Positions 1 to 8,475 of a stretch of DNA of 64,000 bases are shown here, one piece after another. Source of the stretch: Flavobacteriaceae bacterium CRH. GTDB lineage: Bacteria > Bacteroidota > Bacteroidia > Flavobacteriales > Flavobacteriaceae. Made by a program: the position numbers and the translations under genes. Numbering within the stretch: position 1 is the stretch's first letter; every line of letters starts with the position of its first letter. The stretch is taken from NCBI GenBank assembly GCA_001507425.1, contig LMAJ01000004.1, positions 62,001 to 126,000 of the forward strand, read 5' to 3'. The notes below the pieces were generated by a model. That model saw only the letters and a list, made by a program, of their open reading frames with translations, made no database searches and was not told the origin of the DNA.

Positions 1-409
1 GGCTGGTTTCATAAGCTCTTGCCAAAAGCTGTTCGTTAAATTTTCTCAGCGATGGACAGCTTTCCAGAAGTTCTTCCCATTTTTCTTTCGTCCAGACAAT
101 AGCTGTACTTGCCACTAAAGCTTCTATGTTATATTCTGATGGTTTTTGGTGATTGTAGCTTTCCTGATCAGTAATCCACCAATTTTCTATGCCAAATCTG
201 GCAGTATGGTCATTGCCGTCCTTATCAAATCGGTATAATCTAAAGCATCCGGAAGCTATGAAACAATTGATCGACCATATTTCACCTTCGTGCAATATCG
301 ACTGGTTTTTACGTATTTTTCGTAAAATGGAGCCTGCACGTATTTTATCCAGTTCTTCTTCAGAAATAGTTACTTTCTGTTTTATGTACTTTTCGAAAAC
401 TTCAAACAT
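1..409 (-). CDS. Crp/Fnr-family transcriptional regulator, N-terminal part (runs off the left edge)
   Basis: The reverse strand reads open from an ATG at 409 to the window edge, giving about 136 residues with no stop. The start (MFEVFEKYI...) is followed by a cyclic-nucleotide-binding-type beta-barrel pattern: LRKIRKNQSILHEGE, then CFIASGCFRLY, then ENWWITDQES. This resembles the small Crp/Fnr regulators that are abundant in Flavobacteria, which usually bind DNA through a C-terminal helix-turn-helix. That domain would lie outside the window, so the call rests on the sensor half alone. The ligand cannot be told; many Bacteroidetes members lack clear cAMP-binding residues. Confidence 0.75.
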   Translation of the reverse strand, partial: MFEVFEKYIKQKVTISEEELDKIRAGSILRKIRKNQSILHEGEIWSINCFIASGCFRLYRFDKDGNDHTARFGIENWWITDQESYNHQKPSEYNIEALVASTAIVWTKEKWEELLESCPSLRKFNEQLLARAYETS

Positions 410-608
410 GGTTAAAAAGGTATAAGAATTTCTGATATTGGTCTTTCAAAAATACAGTTTTCCTTTATAGCTTTTACTAATTCTTTAGTGCTGATTTTGG
501 CAGATGTTTAACGGTTTATAAAATAGGCAAAGAACAATTAGTGTATTGCGATATTTGAAGAAAAAACACGAGCTTAAACAATCAATTTAAATAAGTTTTC
601 CTGAAAAA

Positions 609-893
609 TTAATTCCAAAGTATAGTATTATTTATTTTCATTAGACCTTTTATAGTTATTATACTTTCATCAGTATCTGAATTAAGAAAAATATAACCTT
701 CATAATTCAGTAGCATTAAAAAATCCATGAGTTTTGCTTGATTTTCCCTTTCAGCAGCCATAGTATCATTAAATTTCGAAACATTAGAAACTGATGTTAC
801 AAGCTTTGCCAACTCTTCTACACTGTAGCTCATGTTGTATTTATCAGCAAGTACGTGAAGAATTTTTGTAAAAAAGATAGATGATGGTTCCAT
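609..893 (-). CDS. Hypothetical 94-residue protein
   Basis: A short soluble protein with no signal peptide or membrane segment. The N-terminal half looks helical (ILHVLADKYNMSYSVEELAKL) and the C-terminal half has short strands (GYIFLNSDTDESIITIKG). I do not recognise the family. It stands alone between the Crp/Fnr gene and the VOC gene, all on the same strand, with gaps too large for an obvious operon. Codon use looks like its neighbours, so it is probably a real gene. Confidence 0.5.
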   Translation of the reverse strand: MEPSSIFFTKILHVLADKYNMSYSVEELAKLVTSVSNVSKFNDTMAAERENQAKLMDFLMLLNYEGYIFLNSDTDESIITIKGLMKINNTILWN

Positions 894-945
894 AATATAA
901 TTGCTTTAATTATATATACGAAGATTGATCCTTTTTAGATTATTC

Positions 946-1326
946 CTATTCTTTTTTTCTTTTTTTGAGTTGAAATACATTGCCTTCCGGGTCAATTCCG
1001 TCACAAAGCCAAAAGTTATAATTGTCAAAGGTTTTTAGCTCTCGCATAGGAATATTTTTTTCAATAAACTCTTTTCTAATCAGTTCTAAGTTTTCGTCAA
1101 TCTCAAAAACGATTTTAGTATTATTGTCAAATTTATGATTGAAGTCAATTTGTTTCATGTATTTTTCCCCAATTTTATGAAAGGCAATATTTAAATTCCC
1201 TGCGTTGAGCAAAACCCAAATTTCATCTTCTTCAACAACTTTCAAATTGAAGTTTTCGACATAGAATTTTTTAAGAACTTGAATGTTTTTTACATATAAA
1301 ATTATTGTGTCAAGTTTTGCATTCAT
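946..1326 (-). CDS. VOC-family (glyoxalase/bleomycin-resistance-like) protein
   Basis: At 126 residues this has the single-domain size of the vicinal oxygen chelate family. The N-terminus (LDTIILYVKNIQVLKKFYVENFNLKVVEE) is the typical opening strand-helix. The C-terminus (WLCDGIDPEGNVFQLKKRK) matches the conserved DPEGN.F.L ending. Members bind metals and small molecules as dimers and include glyoxalases, dioxygenases and drug-binding proteins; the substrate here cannot be told. It precedes a small membrane peptide and an AraC-GyrI regulator on the same strand, a setting often seen for small-molecule response genes. Confidence 0.8.
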   Translation of the reverse strand: MNAKLDTIILYVKNIQVLKKFYVENFNLKVVEEDEIWVLLNAGNLNIAFHKIGEKYMKQIDFNHKFDNNTKIVFEIDENLELIRKEFIEKNIPMRELKTFDNYNFWLCDGIDPEGNVFQLKKRKKE

Positions 1327-1376
1327 TTTGTTATTGAATTTGTCGTTGTCTTTAATTTTATATTTACAGCTTGTTT

Positions 1377-1544
1377 TTACTTTGCATTTTTAATTTTTAG
1401 ACTATAAGTTGTGACTTCGGTTAAACTGATTTTGCACTTCTTACTTGAATAATATTTTTTTGTGATGTTTAATTCAAAACCTGCACAAAACATTGTAATT
1501 ATTAAAGTCAAAATTAGCACTGTTTTTATTTCTTTATATTCCAT
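1377..1544 (-). CDS. Small membrane protein, 55 residues
   Basis: An ATG at 1544 opens 55 codons ending in TAA at 1377. Residues about 7-23 (KTVLILTLIITMFCAGF) form one hydrophobic segment, followed by a Lys/Tyr-rich tail (ITKKYYSSKKCKIS). It starts 15 bp downstream of the stop of the AraC-GyrI gene, close enough for co-transcription. No family is recognised. It could be a spurious short frame, but the clear membrane segment and tight spacing favour a real small gene. Confidence 0.45.
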   Translation of the reverse strand: MEYKEIKTVLILTLIITMFCAGFELNITKKYYSSKKCKISLTEVTTYSLKIKNAK

Positions 1545-1559
1545 TTTAAGAAGTTTTAA

Positions 1560-2462
1560 TTATTCAATTGGAATACAAAAATCTACGATGCTGATTTTTT
1601 CCGGATGCTCATTGAAATCATTATAATAAATTTCATATGGATTTCGATTAGCTTTTTTATATCCATTTTCGCTCATCCAAATAAAAAGACCACTCCATGA
1701 TTTTTCAAATTCATTTATTCCAATTTCAAAATGTCCAACAATAAATTTACCTTTCTCAATTGTAGTTAATCCAATTTCACCATCAACCTGAACTTTTTCT
1801 TTTAGTGAAATACAAGCACTCATTCTGACTTTATCATGTTCTGTAATTTTAAAACTGTCGTGATAAATAGTAATTATTTTTACGTCTTCATTTTCAAAAA
1901 GTCCTTTTGGAGTTGCCCACTTAATTAATTTTGAATATGCATTTTGCATTCCGTTAAGCCCAATTTGTGTAATATACGCAAGATCTAATTTTGGCATTTC
2001 TTTAATTTCAATTTTTGCTTTCATTTTAATCCAATTTTTAAGATTATTAATGTTGCAAATATATTCGTCAAATAATCCACTCACTTGTCCGTTCTTGCTA
2101 TCCACTTTACCAATCTTGCTAAATTTATTTGGATAGGTTTTTCTAAATTCTTTAGGGCTAATTCCGTAAAATTTCTTAAAAGTTCTGGTAAAAGAGGAGT
2201 TGCTGTTAAATCCATATTGTAAAGAAAGTTCAGAAATAGTGATCTCTCTTTTATGTAAAAGTATTAAGGCAGATTTTTCAATTCTTTTACGAGTAATATA
2301 TTCATTTATAGTCTCGTTTGTAATTGCTTTAAAAATTCTGTGCAAATGGAATGGTGAATAATTTCCAATTTTTGCGATGGTTTCCAAAGTGAGGTCCTGA
2401 TCTAAATTTTCATCGATAAATGATAATATGTTGTTAATTCGTTTTATGTAATCTTCTTTCAT
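1560..2462 (-). CDS. AraC-family transcriptional regulator with GyrI-like effector domain
   Basis: Residues 1-107 form an N-terminal AraC double helix-turn-helix (IAKIGNYSPFHLHRIFKAITNE, then LQYGFNSNSSFTRTFKKFYGISPKEFR). Residues about 145-300 form a GyrI-like small-molecule-binding domain (IEIKEMPKLDLAYI..., ending in a YEIYYNDFNEHPE motif). This order, HTH first and GyrI second, is the Rob/SoxS-with-GyrI type that senses drugs or other hydrophobic molecules. The 300-residue length is normal. It is a transcription factor; the target genes are not evident, though the adjacent VOC and small membrane genes are candidates. Confidence 0.9.
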   Translation of the reverse strand: MKEDYIKRINNILSFIDENLDQDLTLETIAKIGNYSPFHLHRIFKAITNETINEYITRKRIEKSALILLHKREITISELSLQYGFNSNSSFTRTFKKFYGISPKEFRKTYPNKFSKIGKVDSKNGQVSGLFDEYICNINNLKNWIKMKAKIEIKEMPKLDLAYITQIGLNGMQNAYSKLIKWATPKGLFENEDVKIITIYHDSFKITEHDKVRMSACISLKEKVQVDGEIGLTTIEKGKFIVGHFEIGINEFEKSWSGLFIWMSENGYKKANRNPYEIYYNDFNEHPEKISIVDFCIPIE

Positions 2463-2608
2463 ATTTCAGTTTTCTATCGTTCTAAATTAATCTTTTAATG
2501 AAAGATTTATCAATAGATGAATCAAATTTATTAATAAAAAAAGCAATTTTTAATGTTCTTGTAGCTTATCAGATAATAGTATCATCAGCATCCAGCCATA
2601 TTGCTGCT

Positions 2609-3526
2609 TTAGTTAAATGAAGCTCTAAATTTCAAAGGAGATAGATTTGTTTTTGTTTTGAAAAGTTTACTGAATGATTGCGGATGCTCAAAGCCTAGTT
2701 TATAAGCAATCTCTGAAACCGAAAGTGAAGTGGAACTAAGTAAGTTTTTAGATTGCTCAATAAGCTTGTTCTGAATGTATTGTTGTGTATTTTGTCCTGC
2801 AAGTGAACCTAACAAATCGCTCAAATAACGTGGAGATAAATTAAGTTGGGTACTGATATATTCTACAGATGGCAAACCATTTTCTAAACTGATATTCTTT
2901 ATAAAGTATTCATCTAATAAATGGTCTAATGCAGTTATAATGTCATGATTTAATGTTTTTCGGGTAATGAATTGACGATTGTAAAATCGGTTACTATAAT
3001 TCAGTAACAATTCTATTTGAGAAACCAGAACATCCTGACTGAAATGATCAATATTGTTTTCTAATTCGTTGGCTATTGTATCGAATAAATTTCGGATAAT
3101 TTCCTTTTCTTTTGCAGATAAAAATAAGCTTTCGGAAACAGCGTAAGAGAAAAAACCATATTGTATTATAGAATTGCCTAAAGCATAATTTCTTATAAAG
3201 TCAGGATGGAAGTATAAAGCATATCCTTCATAACTTTCTGCATTTTCTGAAGAAATTACGATTTGGTTTGGTTTGAGAAAAGCTAAACCACCTTCTTCAA
3301 AATCATAATATCCTTGTCCGTATTTTACACGCCCTTTAAAATTGGTTTTAAATGAAATTTTATAAAAATCGATACAAATCTTTTGGTTTTTTTCAAATGC
3401 ATCCAATGCGATATTATCATAGTTTACTAAAGCAATAAGCGGATGCAATGCTGGTGGTTGTTGAAGATAATGCATCAATTGCGAAATACTTGTAAAGGTT
3501 TGTATACCTGAGTTATCGTTTTTCAT
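2609..3526 (-). CDS. AraC-family transcriptional regulator
   Basis: This is a 305-residue regulator with an N-terminal cupin-like sensor (about 30-190) and a C-terminal AraC HTH pair (about 215-303: VEYISTQLNLSPRYLSDLLGSLAG, then SVSEIAYKLGFEHPQSFSKLFKTKTNLSPLKFR). The organisation is that of the common activator class that works as a dimer on tandem sites. It lies 42 bp downstream of the short-chain dehydrogenase gene on the same strand, so the two are probably co-transcribed. A tandem 14-bp repeat upstream of the dehydrogenase is its likely target. Confidence 0.9.
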   Translation of the reverse strand: MKNDNSGIQTFTSISQLMHYLQQPPALHPLIALVNYDNIALDAFEKNQKICIDFYKISFKTNFKGRVKYGQGYYDFEEGGLAFLKPNQIVISSENAESYEGYALYFHPDFIRNYALGNSIIQYGFFSYAVSESLFLSAKEKEIIRNLFDTIANELENNIDHFSQDVLVSQIELLLNYSNRFYNRQFITRKTLNHDIITALDHLLDEYFIKNISLENGLPSVEYISTQLNLSPRYLSDLLGSLAGQNTQQYIQNKLIEQSKNLLSSTSLSVSEIAYKLGFEHPQSFSKLFKTKTNLSPLKFRASFN

Positions 3527-3568
3527 CTTAATAATATCAACAAATAAATTTTATGTGCATACGCAAAG

Positions 3569-4318
3569 TTAATTCTGTACTGCCGGACGAATAACAATAT
3601 CGCCTATTTCAACATCCAAAGGCTGCTCAATTGAATATAATACTGCATTTGCAATGGCATTTGGGGAGAGGGCCATTTTTTCCATATTGTCTTTAATTAC
3701 AGATTTCATTGCGCTATTTTTAATATTATCTACAAAATCTGTTTTAACAAATCCTGGAGAAATTCCTGTAATACGTATTTCCCCATTCGACTCTTGTCTA
3801 AATGCTTCTGTAATAGTTCGTACTGCATTTTTAGTTGCTGCATAAACACCTTGCATTGGTACAATTTTTATTCCTGAAGTAGAGATTATATTGATAATAT
3901 GTCCCGATTTCTGTTGTTTAAAAACAGGAATTGCGGCAGCTATTCCGTACAAAACGCCTTTTAGATTTACATCGATCATTTCGTCCCAACCGTCAACATC
4001 CAAATCGTCAATTCTGCTAAGTTCACTAATGCCGGCATTGTTTATAAGCACATCCAATCTGCCATAAACACTAATTGCTTTCTGAATGAGAATATGCAGA
4101 TCTTCTTTTTTCTTAACATCTGTTGCAATATATTCAACCTCTCCGGCTGTTTTTTTTATTTGGTCAGCTAATGCTGCAAGTTTCTCCTTTGTGCGGGCTC
4201 CTAATACAACTTTGGCACCATGTTCAGCAAGTTTTAATGCAATTGCTTTTCCAATTCCGCTGCTTGCCCCGGTAATTACAACGACTTTTCCGTTTAGTTT
4301 TTTTTCAATTGTATTCAT
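3569..4318 (-). CDS. Short-chain dehydrogenase/reductase (SDR) oxidoreductase
   Basis: A classical SDR: Rossmann motif GASSGIGKAIA near residue 14, NNAGIS in the middle, catalytic Ser region IISTSG, and the YAATK catalytic Tyr-Lys motif. I chose the ATG at 4318 (MNTIEKKLNGKVVVITG) because it gives the family's usual N-terminus and about 249 residues. The frame stays open upstream to 4456, but that would run into the response regulator gene. It probably reduces a carbonyl with NAD(P)H; the substrate is unknown. Its partner is the AraC regulator just downstream, and operator-like repeats sit 50-84 bp upstream of the start. Confidence 0.9.
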   Translation of the reverse strand: MNTIEKKLNGKVVVITGASSGIGKAIALKLAEHGAKVVLGARTKEKLAALADQIKKTAGEVEYIATDVKKKEDLHILIQKAISVYGRLDVLINNAGISELSRIDDLDVDGWDEMIDVNLKGVLYGIAAAIPVFKQQKSGHIINIISTSGIKIVPMQGVYAATKNAVRTITEAFRQESNGEIRITGISPGFVKTDFVDNIKNSAMKSVIKDNMEKMALSPNAIANAVLYSIEQPLDVEIGDIVIRPAVQN

Positions 4319-4367
4319 TTTTATTGTTTTATAATGAAGTACAAAAGTCGCACGTTGTTTTTCGTTG

Positions 4368-4402
4368 AATGTAGTCAGGTTGGGAAATATTGTAGTCAAG
4401 TT
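4368..4402 (-). promoter_or_regulatory. Tandem 14-bp direct repeat, candidate AraC-family operator
   Basis: Read on the + strand, AATGTAGTCAGGTT (4368-4381) and ATTGTAGTCAAGTT (4389-4402) match at 12 of 14 bases and are exactly 21 bp apart start to start. Two helical turns is the classic spacing of AraC half-sites. The repeats lie between the response regulator stop (4419) and the SDR start (4318), upstream of an SDR-AraC gene pair. That they bind the AraC protein is inference. Confidence 0.55.
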
Positions 4403-4418
4403 AGCAAAAGGCGTAATT

Positions 4419-4841
4419 TTATGTATTTGGATGAACACAGTTTTTCCAATATTCAATTACTGTATTGATCATTGATTTTGTTTTATGATAATCATTTTCT
4501 TTTGTAAAAAAACCTTGTATACTAAGCGTTGTATAAGCTTCTTCAATAGCATGTTGTGATGCTGATGTAGTATAAAAAATGAAAGGAATACTCTTTTTTC
4601 TCAAAACTGGATCGGCATCTATAAGGCGTTTTAACTCCAGTCCGTTCATGATTGGCATATTAATATCACAAAAAATAATCAACATTTTTTCTTCACTTTC
4701 ACATAAGTAGGAGAGTGCATCAGCTCCATTAATTTTCCATACAATTTTATTTGTATTGCCAAGAGAAGTAATTACATCTTCCAAAATCTCTTTGTCATCT
4801 TCATCATCTTCTACTATTAGGATATTACCATTCTTTGCCAT
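4419..4841 (-). CDS. Single-domain response regulator (Rcp1-like receiver)
   Basis: A stand-alone receiver of 140 residues. The acidic pocket is EDDEDD at residues 11-16, the phospho-acceptor is Asp59 (IIFCDINMP), then Thr/Ser (FYTTSAS) and Lys (FFTKEN) complete the active site. There is no output domain. Regulators of this kind (Rcp1 type) take phosphate from phytochrome histidine kinases. It sits divergently next to a heme oxygenase and bacteriophytochrome, separated by about 530 bp. I infer it was the phosphorylation partner of that phytochrome; if the kinase is now broken, another kinase may drive it. Confidence 0.88.
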   Translation of the reverse strand: MAKNGNILIVEDDEDDKEILEDVITSLGNTNKIVWKINGADALSYLCESEEKMLIIFCDINMPIMNGLELKRLIDADPVLRKKSIPFIFYTTSASQHAIEEAYTTLSIQGFFTKENDYHKTKSMINTVIEYWKNCVHPNT

Positions 4842-5374
4842 TTTTATTAATTTTTAAGTTGTCTAAATGTATAATCTTTTTTTAAGTATTTTCGTAATTA
4901 TTAGACAAGATATTATATAATGTTAAAATATATATCGTTACATCTCTTTAATTATCAGTTTTTTAAAAATAAATGTTTGAAATAATTGCAGTGCTGCATC
5001 ACTATAATGTCATTTTGCTCTAATAAATAATTAGTATTAGATATATTATATTGTAATAATTAGTAACCTGGAAAAGCTGATTATTCTTAATAAATTTACT
5101 TCTGGATGTTATGATGATCATTATATAATCATAAAATATTTAATAAGATTTTTAACCAATTAAATAGATTACATTTACAGAGACACTCAATTTAAAATCA
5201 AAAGTTAATAGCAATATTTTCTGCGAAATTAATATAGAACATCAGTTTCATTATATTAATATTTGAAATAAAACTGCTTTTGAGATCCTCAAAACCTATG
5301 TAACTTAAATAAAGTTATATTTTCTGTTTTTTCTGCAATCCGGCAGCTAAGTGGCATATTGCCCAAACATACAA
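4842..5374. other. AT-rich divergent intergenic region
   Basis: About 530 bp without a convincing gene lies between the divergent response regulator and heme oxygenase. It is very AT-rich and must hold promoters for both sides. A weak -7-like box TACATTTA occurs near 5169-5176 on the + strand, but I cannot assign a start site with confidence. No structured RNA or repeat was recognised. Confidence 0.4.
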
Positions 5375-6004
5375 ATGATTGCTTACGATTTACTGCTCAT
5401 GAATGCAAATTTGGGTTTTCCCATAGAAATTGATTTTTTAGAAAAACTAAAAAGTCAGAGTACGGCTGCGCATAAAAAACTGGAGAATTTATCAGTTTCA
5501 ACTTCCATCTTTTTGCCTGATATGAAAATAGAAGATTACTGCTATTATCTTTCGCTTGTGTATGATGTACATAAAAACACAGAAGAAATTATTTTCCCAA
5601 TAGTAAGCGCTGTTTTTACTGATTTGGAAGAAAGAAAAAAAACGCATTTAATAGAAAATGATCTTTTATATCTCATTTATAAAAAACACGAACCCGCTTT
5701 AATTTTTACAAACAAACTTTTAAGTATTCCTTTTTCTTTAGGAATACGGTATGTTATCGAAGCATCTTCACTTGGAAAAAGAGCAAAAAATGTAGAGAAA
5801 ACAGCAGGACTAAATAAGCAAAAAGGAGTTTCCTATTTAACAGAATGTGGAAATCAAACGGGCAATTACTGTAAGACATTCATAAACCCGTTTCAGGAAT
5901 ATGAGCAGCAAAACAATTGTGCAGATGAAATCATAGAAGAGGCAGTTTATGCTTTTGATTGCGTTTACAACCATTTTCAGAGCAAAGTTCAAAATGAAAA
6001 TTAA
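5375..6004 (+). CDS. bphO: Biliverdin-producing heme oxygenase (BphO-like)
   Basis: The protein resembles bacterial heme oxygenases. The proximal heme ligand region is STAAHKKLENL (His33 from the chosen start), and the distal helix is GIRYVIEASSLGKR, matching the family's G.YV.EGS.LG pattern. The enzyme opens heme to biliverdin IX-alpha, which is the chromophore of the adjacent phytochrome. The start is uncertain: ATG 5375 is used; GTG 5351 and ATG 5399 are in frame, and 5399 is also credible. Its stop overlaps the phytochrome start by 11 bp, so the two are translationally coupled. A Cys-rich C-terminus is unusual. Confidence 0.82.
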   Translation: MIAYDLLLMNANLGFPIEIDFLEKLKSQSTAAHKKLENLSVSTSIFLPDMKIEDYCYYLSLVYDVHKNTEEIIFPIVSAVFTDLEERKKTHLIENDLLYLIYKKHEPALIFTNKLLSIPFSLGIRYVIEASSLGKRAKNVEKTAGLNKQKGVSYLTECGNQTGNYCKTFINPFQEYEQQNNCADEIIEEAVYAFDCVYNHFQSKVQNEN

Positions 6005-7625
6005 AGACATTGTTAACCGCAGTCTTGTTACACTTACAAATTGTGAACATGAACCAATACATATTCCGGGAAGTATACAGCCGCATGGTTTTTTGCTTGG
6101 AATTACTTTAGATTGGAAAATTGATTTTTGCACGGCTAATATTCCGTTATTTCTCGATTTGATCCATGATCAGGTATTGGGCCGAAAATTCTATGAAATT
6201 TTTGGAATGCAGCCTCAGAGAGATTTATACGATTATTTGCATAATACCAAAGTAAAACTTGTTTTTCCGCTCGAAATTCAACTTTTAGGTAAACCTTTTC
6301 AAATCACGATTCATACCAGCGGTTTGCTATATATTCTTGAAGCGGAGCCACAAACTAAAGGCAAAGAACAACTTGCTGATGTTTATGCACAGACTATTCA
6401 GTTTGTTTCGAATATGAATAACACGCAAAGTTTAAAAGAGTTGTGCGCATTAGTGGCAGAAGGAACCAGAGAAATAACAGGTTACGATCGTGTAATGATT
6501 TATCGTTTTGATGAAAATTATAATGGAGAAATTTATGCCGAAAACTGCAGGGAAGATTTAGAGCCATTCCTTGGACTTCATTATCCCCATACCGATATTC
6601 CTGTTCAGGCCAGAGAATTATATATGAAAAATCAGATGAGGCTTATCGTTGATATTGGATATGAGCCTTCTGCAATTTTTACAATAGATGATAAAGAAAA
6701 TAAGAATCTTGATTTGAGTTTGTCGATTCTTAGAAGTACCTCGCCAATTCACATAGAATATCTTCAGAATATGGGAGTGGGGGCAACGCTTACTATTTCG
6801 CTGATTCATCATGGCAGATTATGGGGACTTATTGCCTGCCATCATTATTCGCCCAAAAATATTTCACCCGAAATTCGGCTTGCAGCCAAGCTACAAGGGC
6901 AATTTATTACTTCTCAAATTGATTTGAGACAGTCTAATGATGAATATGAAATTACCCGTAAAACAAATAAAGCACTGGCTTGCATGATCGCTGTGCACCT
7001 TCCTTTAGAGCATAAATCTTTTGAAATTATATGCGCTGATCCTGAGTTATTAAAGTTGTGTAATGCAAAAGGAGTTTCGATTTGCATGGGAGATAAAATT
7101 TATAAAAACGGTCTTACACCTGACGATAAAAAAATCAGTCAAATTATATACAATATGCATTTTTATAAGTACGGACAAATTTTAAGTACCAATAAACTCA
7201 GCAATTATATGCCGGATTTAGACGGATACGAAGAAGTTTCAGGTATTATATATCACTCTCTTGGCAGTGGCAACAGTATTATTTGGTACAAACCTGAAAC
7301 TGTCGCCGAAATTAATTGGGCCGGAGATCCGGATAAGGCCATTATATTAGACAGTAAAGGACTTCATCCCAGAAATTCTTTCAATTTGTGGAAACAAATA
7401 ATCCAGCACCAAAGTAGTGTTTGGCTGCAGCCGGAACTGAATGCTGCGACCAACTATGCGCACTCACTTCATAACCAAATTACAATGCTGCTGCTGAGCG
7501 AAGAGGAAGAAAAATACCGTAATTTAAGTGAAGTGCTCCGAGAGACCAATTCTGAACTTGAAAACATAAATTGGATTAGTACCCATGATTCAGTTGATAA
7601 CTTCAAAAGTAGTTTTAGATATTGA
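5994..7625 (+). CDS. bphP: Bacteriophytochrome photosensory module, truncated by a frameshift
   Basis: This is the PAS-GAF-PHY half of a bacteriophytochrome, 543 residues. Cys17 lies in CEHEPIHIPGSIQPHG, the N-terminal biliverdin-binding cysteine of bacteriophytochromes. GAF (about 140-310) carries DIPVQAR (201-207) with the chromophore Asp, PIHIEYLQNMGV (His253), and WGLIACHH (His283). PHY (about 320-500) keeps the tongue motif PRNSF (459-463). A coiled linker follows and ends at NWISTHD with His531, the expected phospho-acceptor. Directly after this the frame shifts, adds 11 unrelated residues and stops at 7625. The start at 5994 overlaps the heme oxygenase stop. The light sensor itself looks intact; the kinase is not continuous. 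Confidence 0.85.
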   Translation: MKIKDIVNRSLVTLTNCEHEPIHIPGSIQPHGFLLGITLDWKIDFCTANIPLFLDLIHDQVLGRKFYEIFGMQPQRDLYDYLHNTKVKLVFPLEIQLLGKPFQITIHTSGLLYILEAEPQTKGKEQLADVYAQTIQFVSNMNNTQSLKELCALVAEGTREITGYDRVMIYRFDENYNGEIYAENCREDLEPFLGLHYPHTDIPVQARELYMKNQMRLIVDIGYEPSAIFTIDDKENKNLDLSLSILRSTSPIHIEYLQNMGVGATLTISLIHHGRLWGLIACHHYSPKNISPEIRLAAKLQGQFITSQIDLRQSNDEYEITRKTNKALACMIAVHLPLEHKSFEIICADPELLKLCNAKGVSICMGDKIYKNGLTPDDKKISQIIYNMHFYKYGQILSTNKLSNYMPDLDGYEEVSGIIYHSLGSGNSIIWYKPETVAEINWAGDPDKAIILDSKGLHPRNSFNLWKQIIQHQSSVWLQPELNAATNYAHSLHNQITMLLLSEEEEKYRNLSEVLRETNSELENINWISTHDSVDNFKSSFRY

Positions 7626-8232
7626 TAAAGTGCCATCTGTGTCTATAATCGATTCCTTGCATCGAGTCACAAAGTCGGCCAATAGAATGCAAAATTTATT
7701 AATTGATATTCTCAAGTATACAAAGATAAAACATACCAAAGAGTCCTTTCAAAAAGTAGATCTTAACTACATTTTAGAAGAAACAATGCTGGAAATGAAA
7801 GAAACTATTAATGAGAGTAAAGTCATTTTTAAATGCGAAAAGTTGCCAGATGTACACGCTATTCCTTTTTTAATGAAACAATTGTTTTCAAATATTCTGC
7901 ATAATTCCTTAAAATATGCATCGTTAGAAAGAGAGCCTGTCATTGAGATTACGGCTTCAAAAAAACCGGAGTTTAACGAATATTTTAATAATGAATATTA
8001 CCATTGGGTTACAATTAAAGATAATGGGATAGGTTTTGAACAAGAATATGCACAATCGATTTTTAAAATATTTTCAAGGCTTCATACTCTTGAAAAATAT
8101 GATGGTTCAGGTGTTGGACTGGCATTGTGCAAAAAAATAATGCAGACATGCAAAGGCCATATTCGCGCGGTTGGTGAATTGAATAAAGGAACTGAAATTA
8201 CAATCTATTTTCCTTATGATTCCCGAAACTAA
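7585..8232 (+). pseudogene. Detached kinase half of the bacteriophytochrome (DHp remainder and HATPase)
   Basis: This frame continues the phytochrome after the break. It opens IQLITSKVV..., then KSANRMQNLLIDIL (dimerisation helix 2), LMKQLFSNILHNSLKYA (N-box), IKDNGIGF (G1 box) and GSGVGLALCKK (G2). An intact related kinase at 59.6-60.9 kb reads HDLQEPLRKIQL at the same place, so the residues LQEPLRK are missing and the frame is off by one. That equals a 23-nt deletion at about 7587-7590. An ATG at 7585 could start this fragment, but without the phospho-acceptor His it could not autophosphorylate in cis. Sequencing error cannot explain a multi-base loss easily. Confidence 0.75.
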
Positions 8233-8283
8233 TTATGGGCCAATTAATTAAAGCATATTGATTTAAAAATTTCAAACCATTGT

Positions 8284-8475
8284 TTATTTTAAGTTTCGCT
8301 CTTTCAAAAGACTCTCTAATTCTTTAGTATTATATTTTGGGTTGTTGATCAATTTATAGGCAAGAAATAAAGGGATTATGGTTAAAAAACCTAAACTGTT
8401 TTTGATAATACTATAAAATACAATTCCTATCAGAAATCCAATTAAAGCAGCATTAATCATCGAAGTTGATTTCAT
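8284..8475 (-). CDS. Small two-helix membrane protein, 63 residues
   Basis: Two hydrophobic segments (AALIGFLIGIVFYSII and FLTIIPLFLAYKLI) are followed by a charged tail with KELESLLKERNLK. Its ATG overlaps the stop of a 20-codon frame upstream in an ATGA arrangement. The upstream peptide (starting MEEKKLSELTDQELL) reads like the missing N-terminus of this protein, and an A7 run joins them. The full product would be about 83 residues. I believe similar single proteins occur in Flavobacteria, from memory only. Confidence 0.6.
   Translation of the reverse strand: MKSTSMINAALIGFLIGIVFYSIIKNSLGFLTIIPLFLAYKLINNPKYNTKELESLLKERNLK

Noticed and set aside
5837..6133. Minus-strand frame across the heme oxygenase/phytochrome junction.
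   Set aside because: Shadow of two well-supported genes; no recognisable domain.
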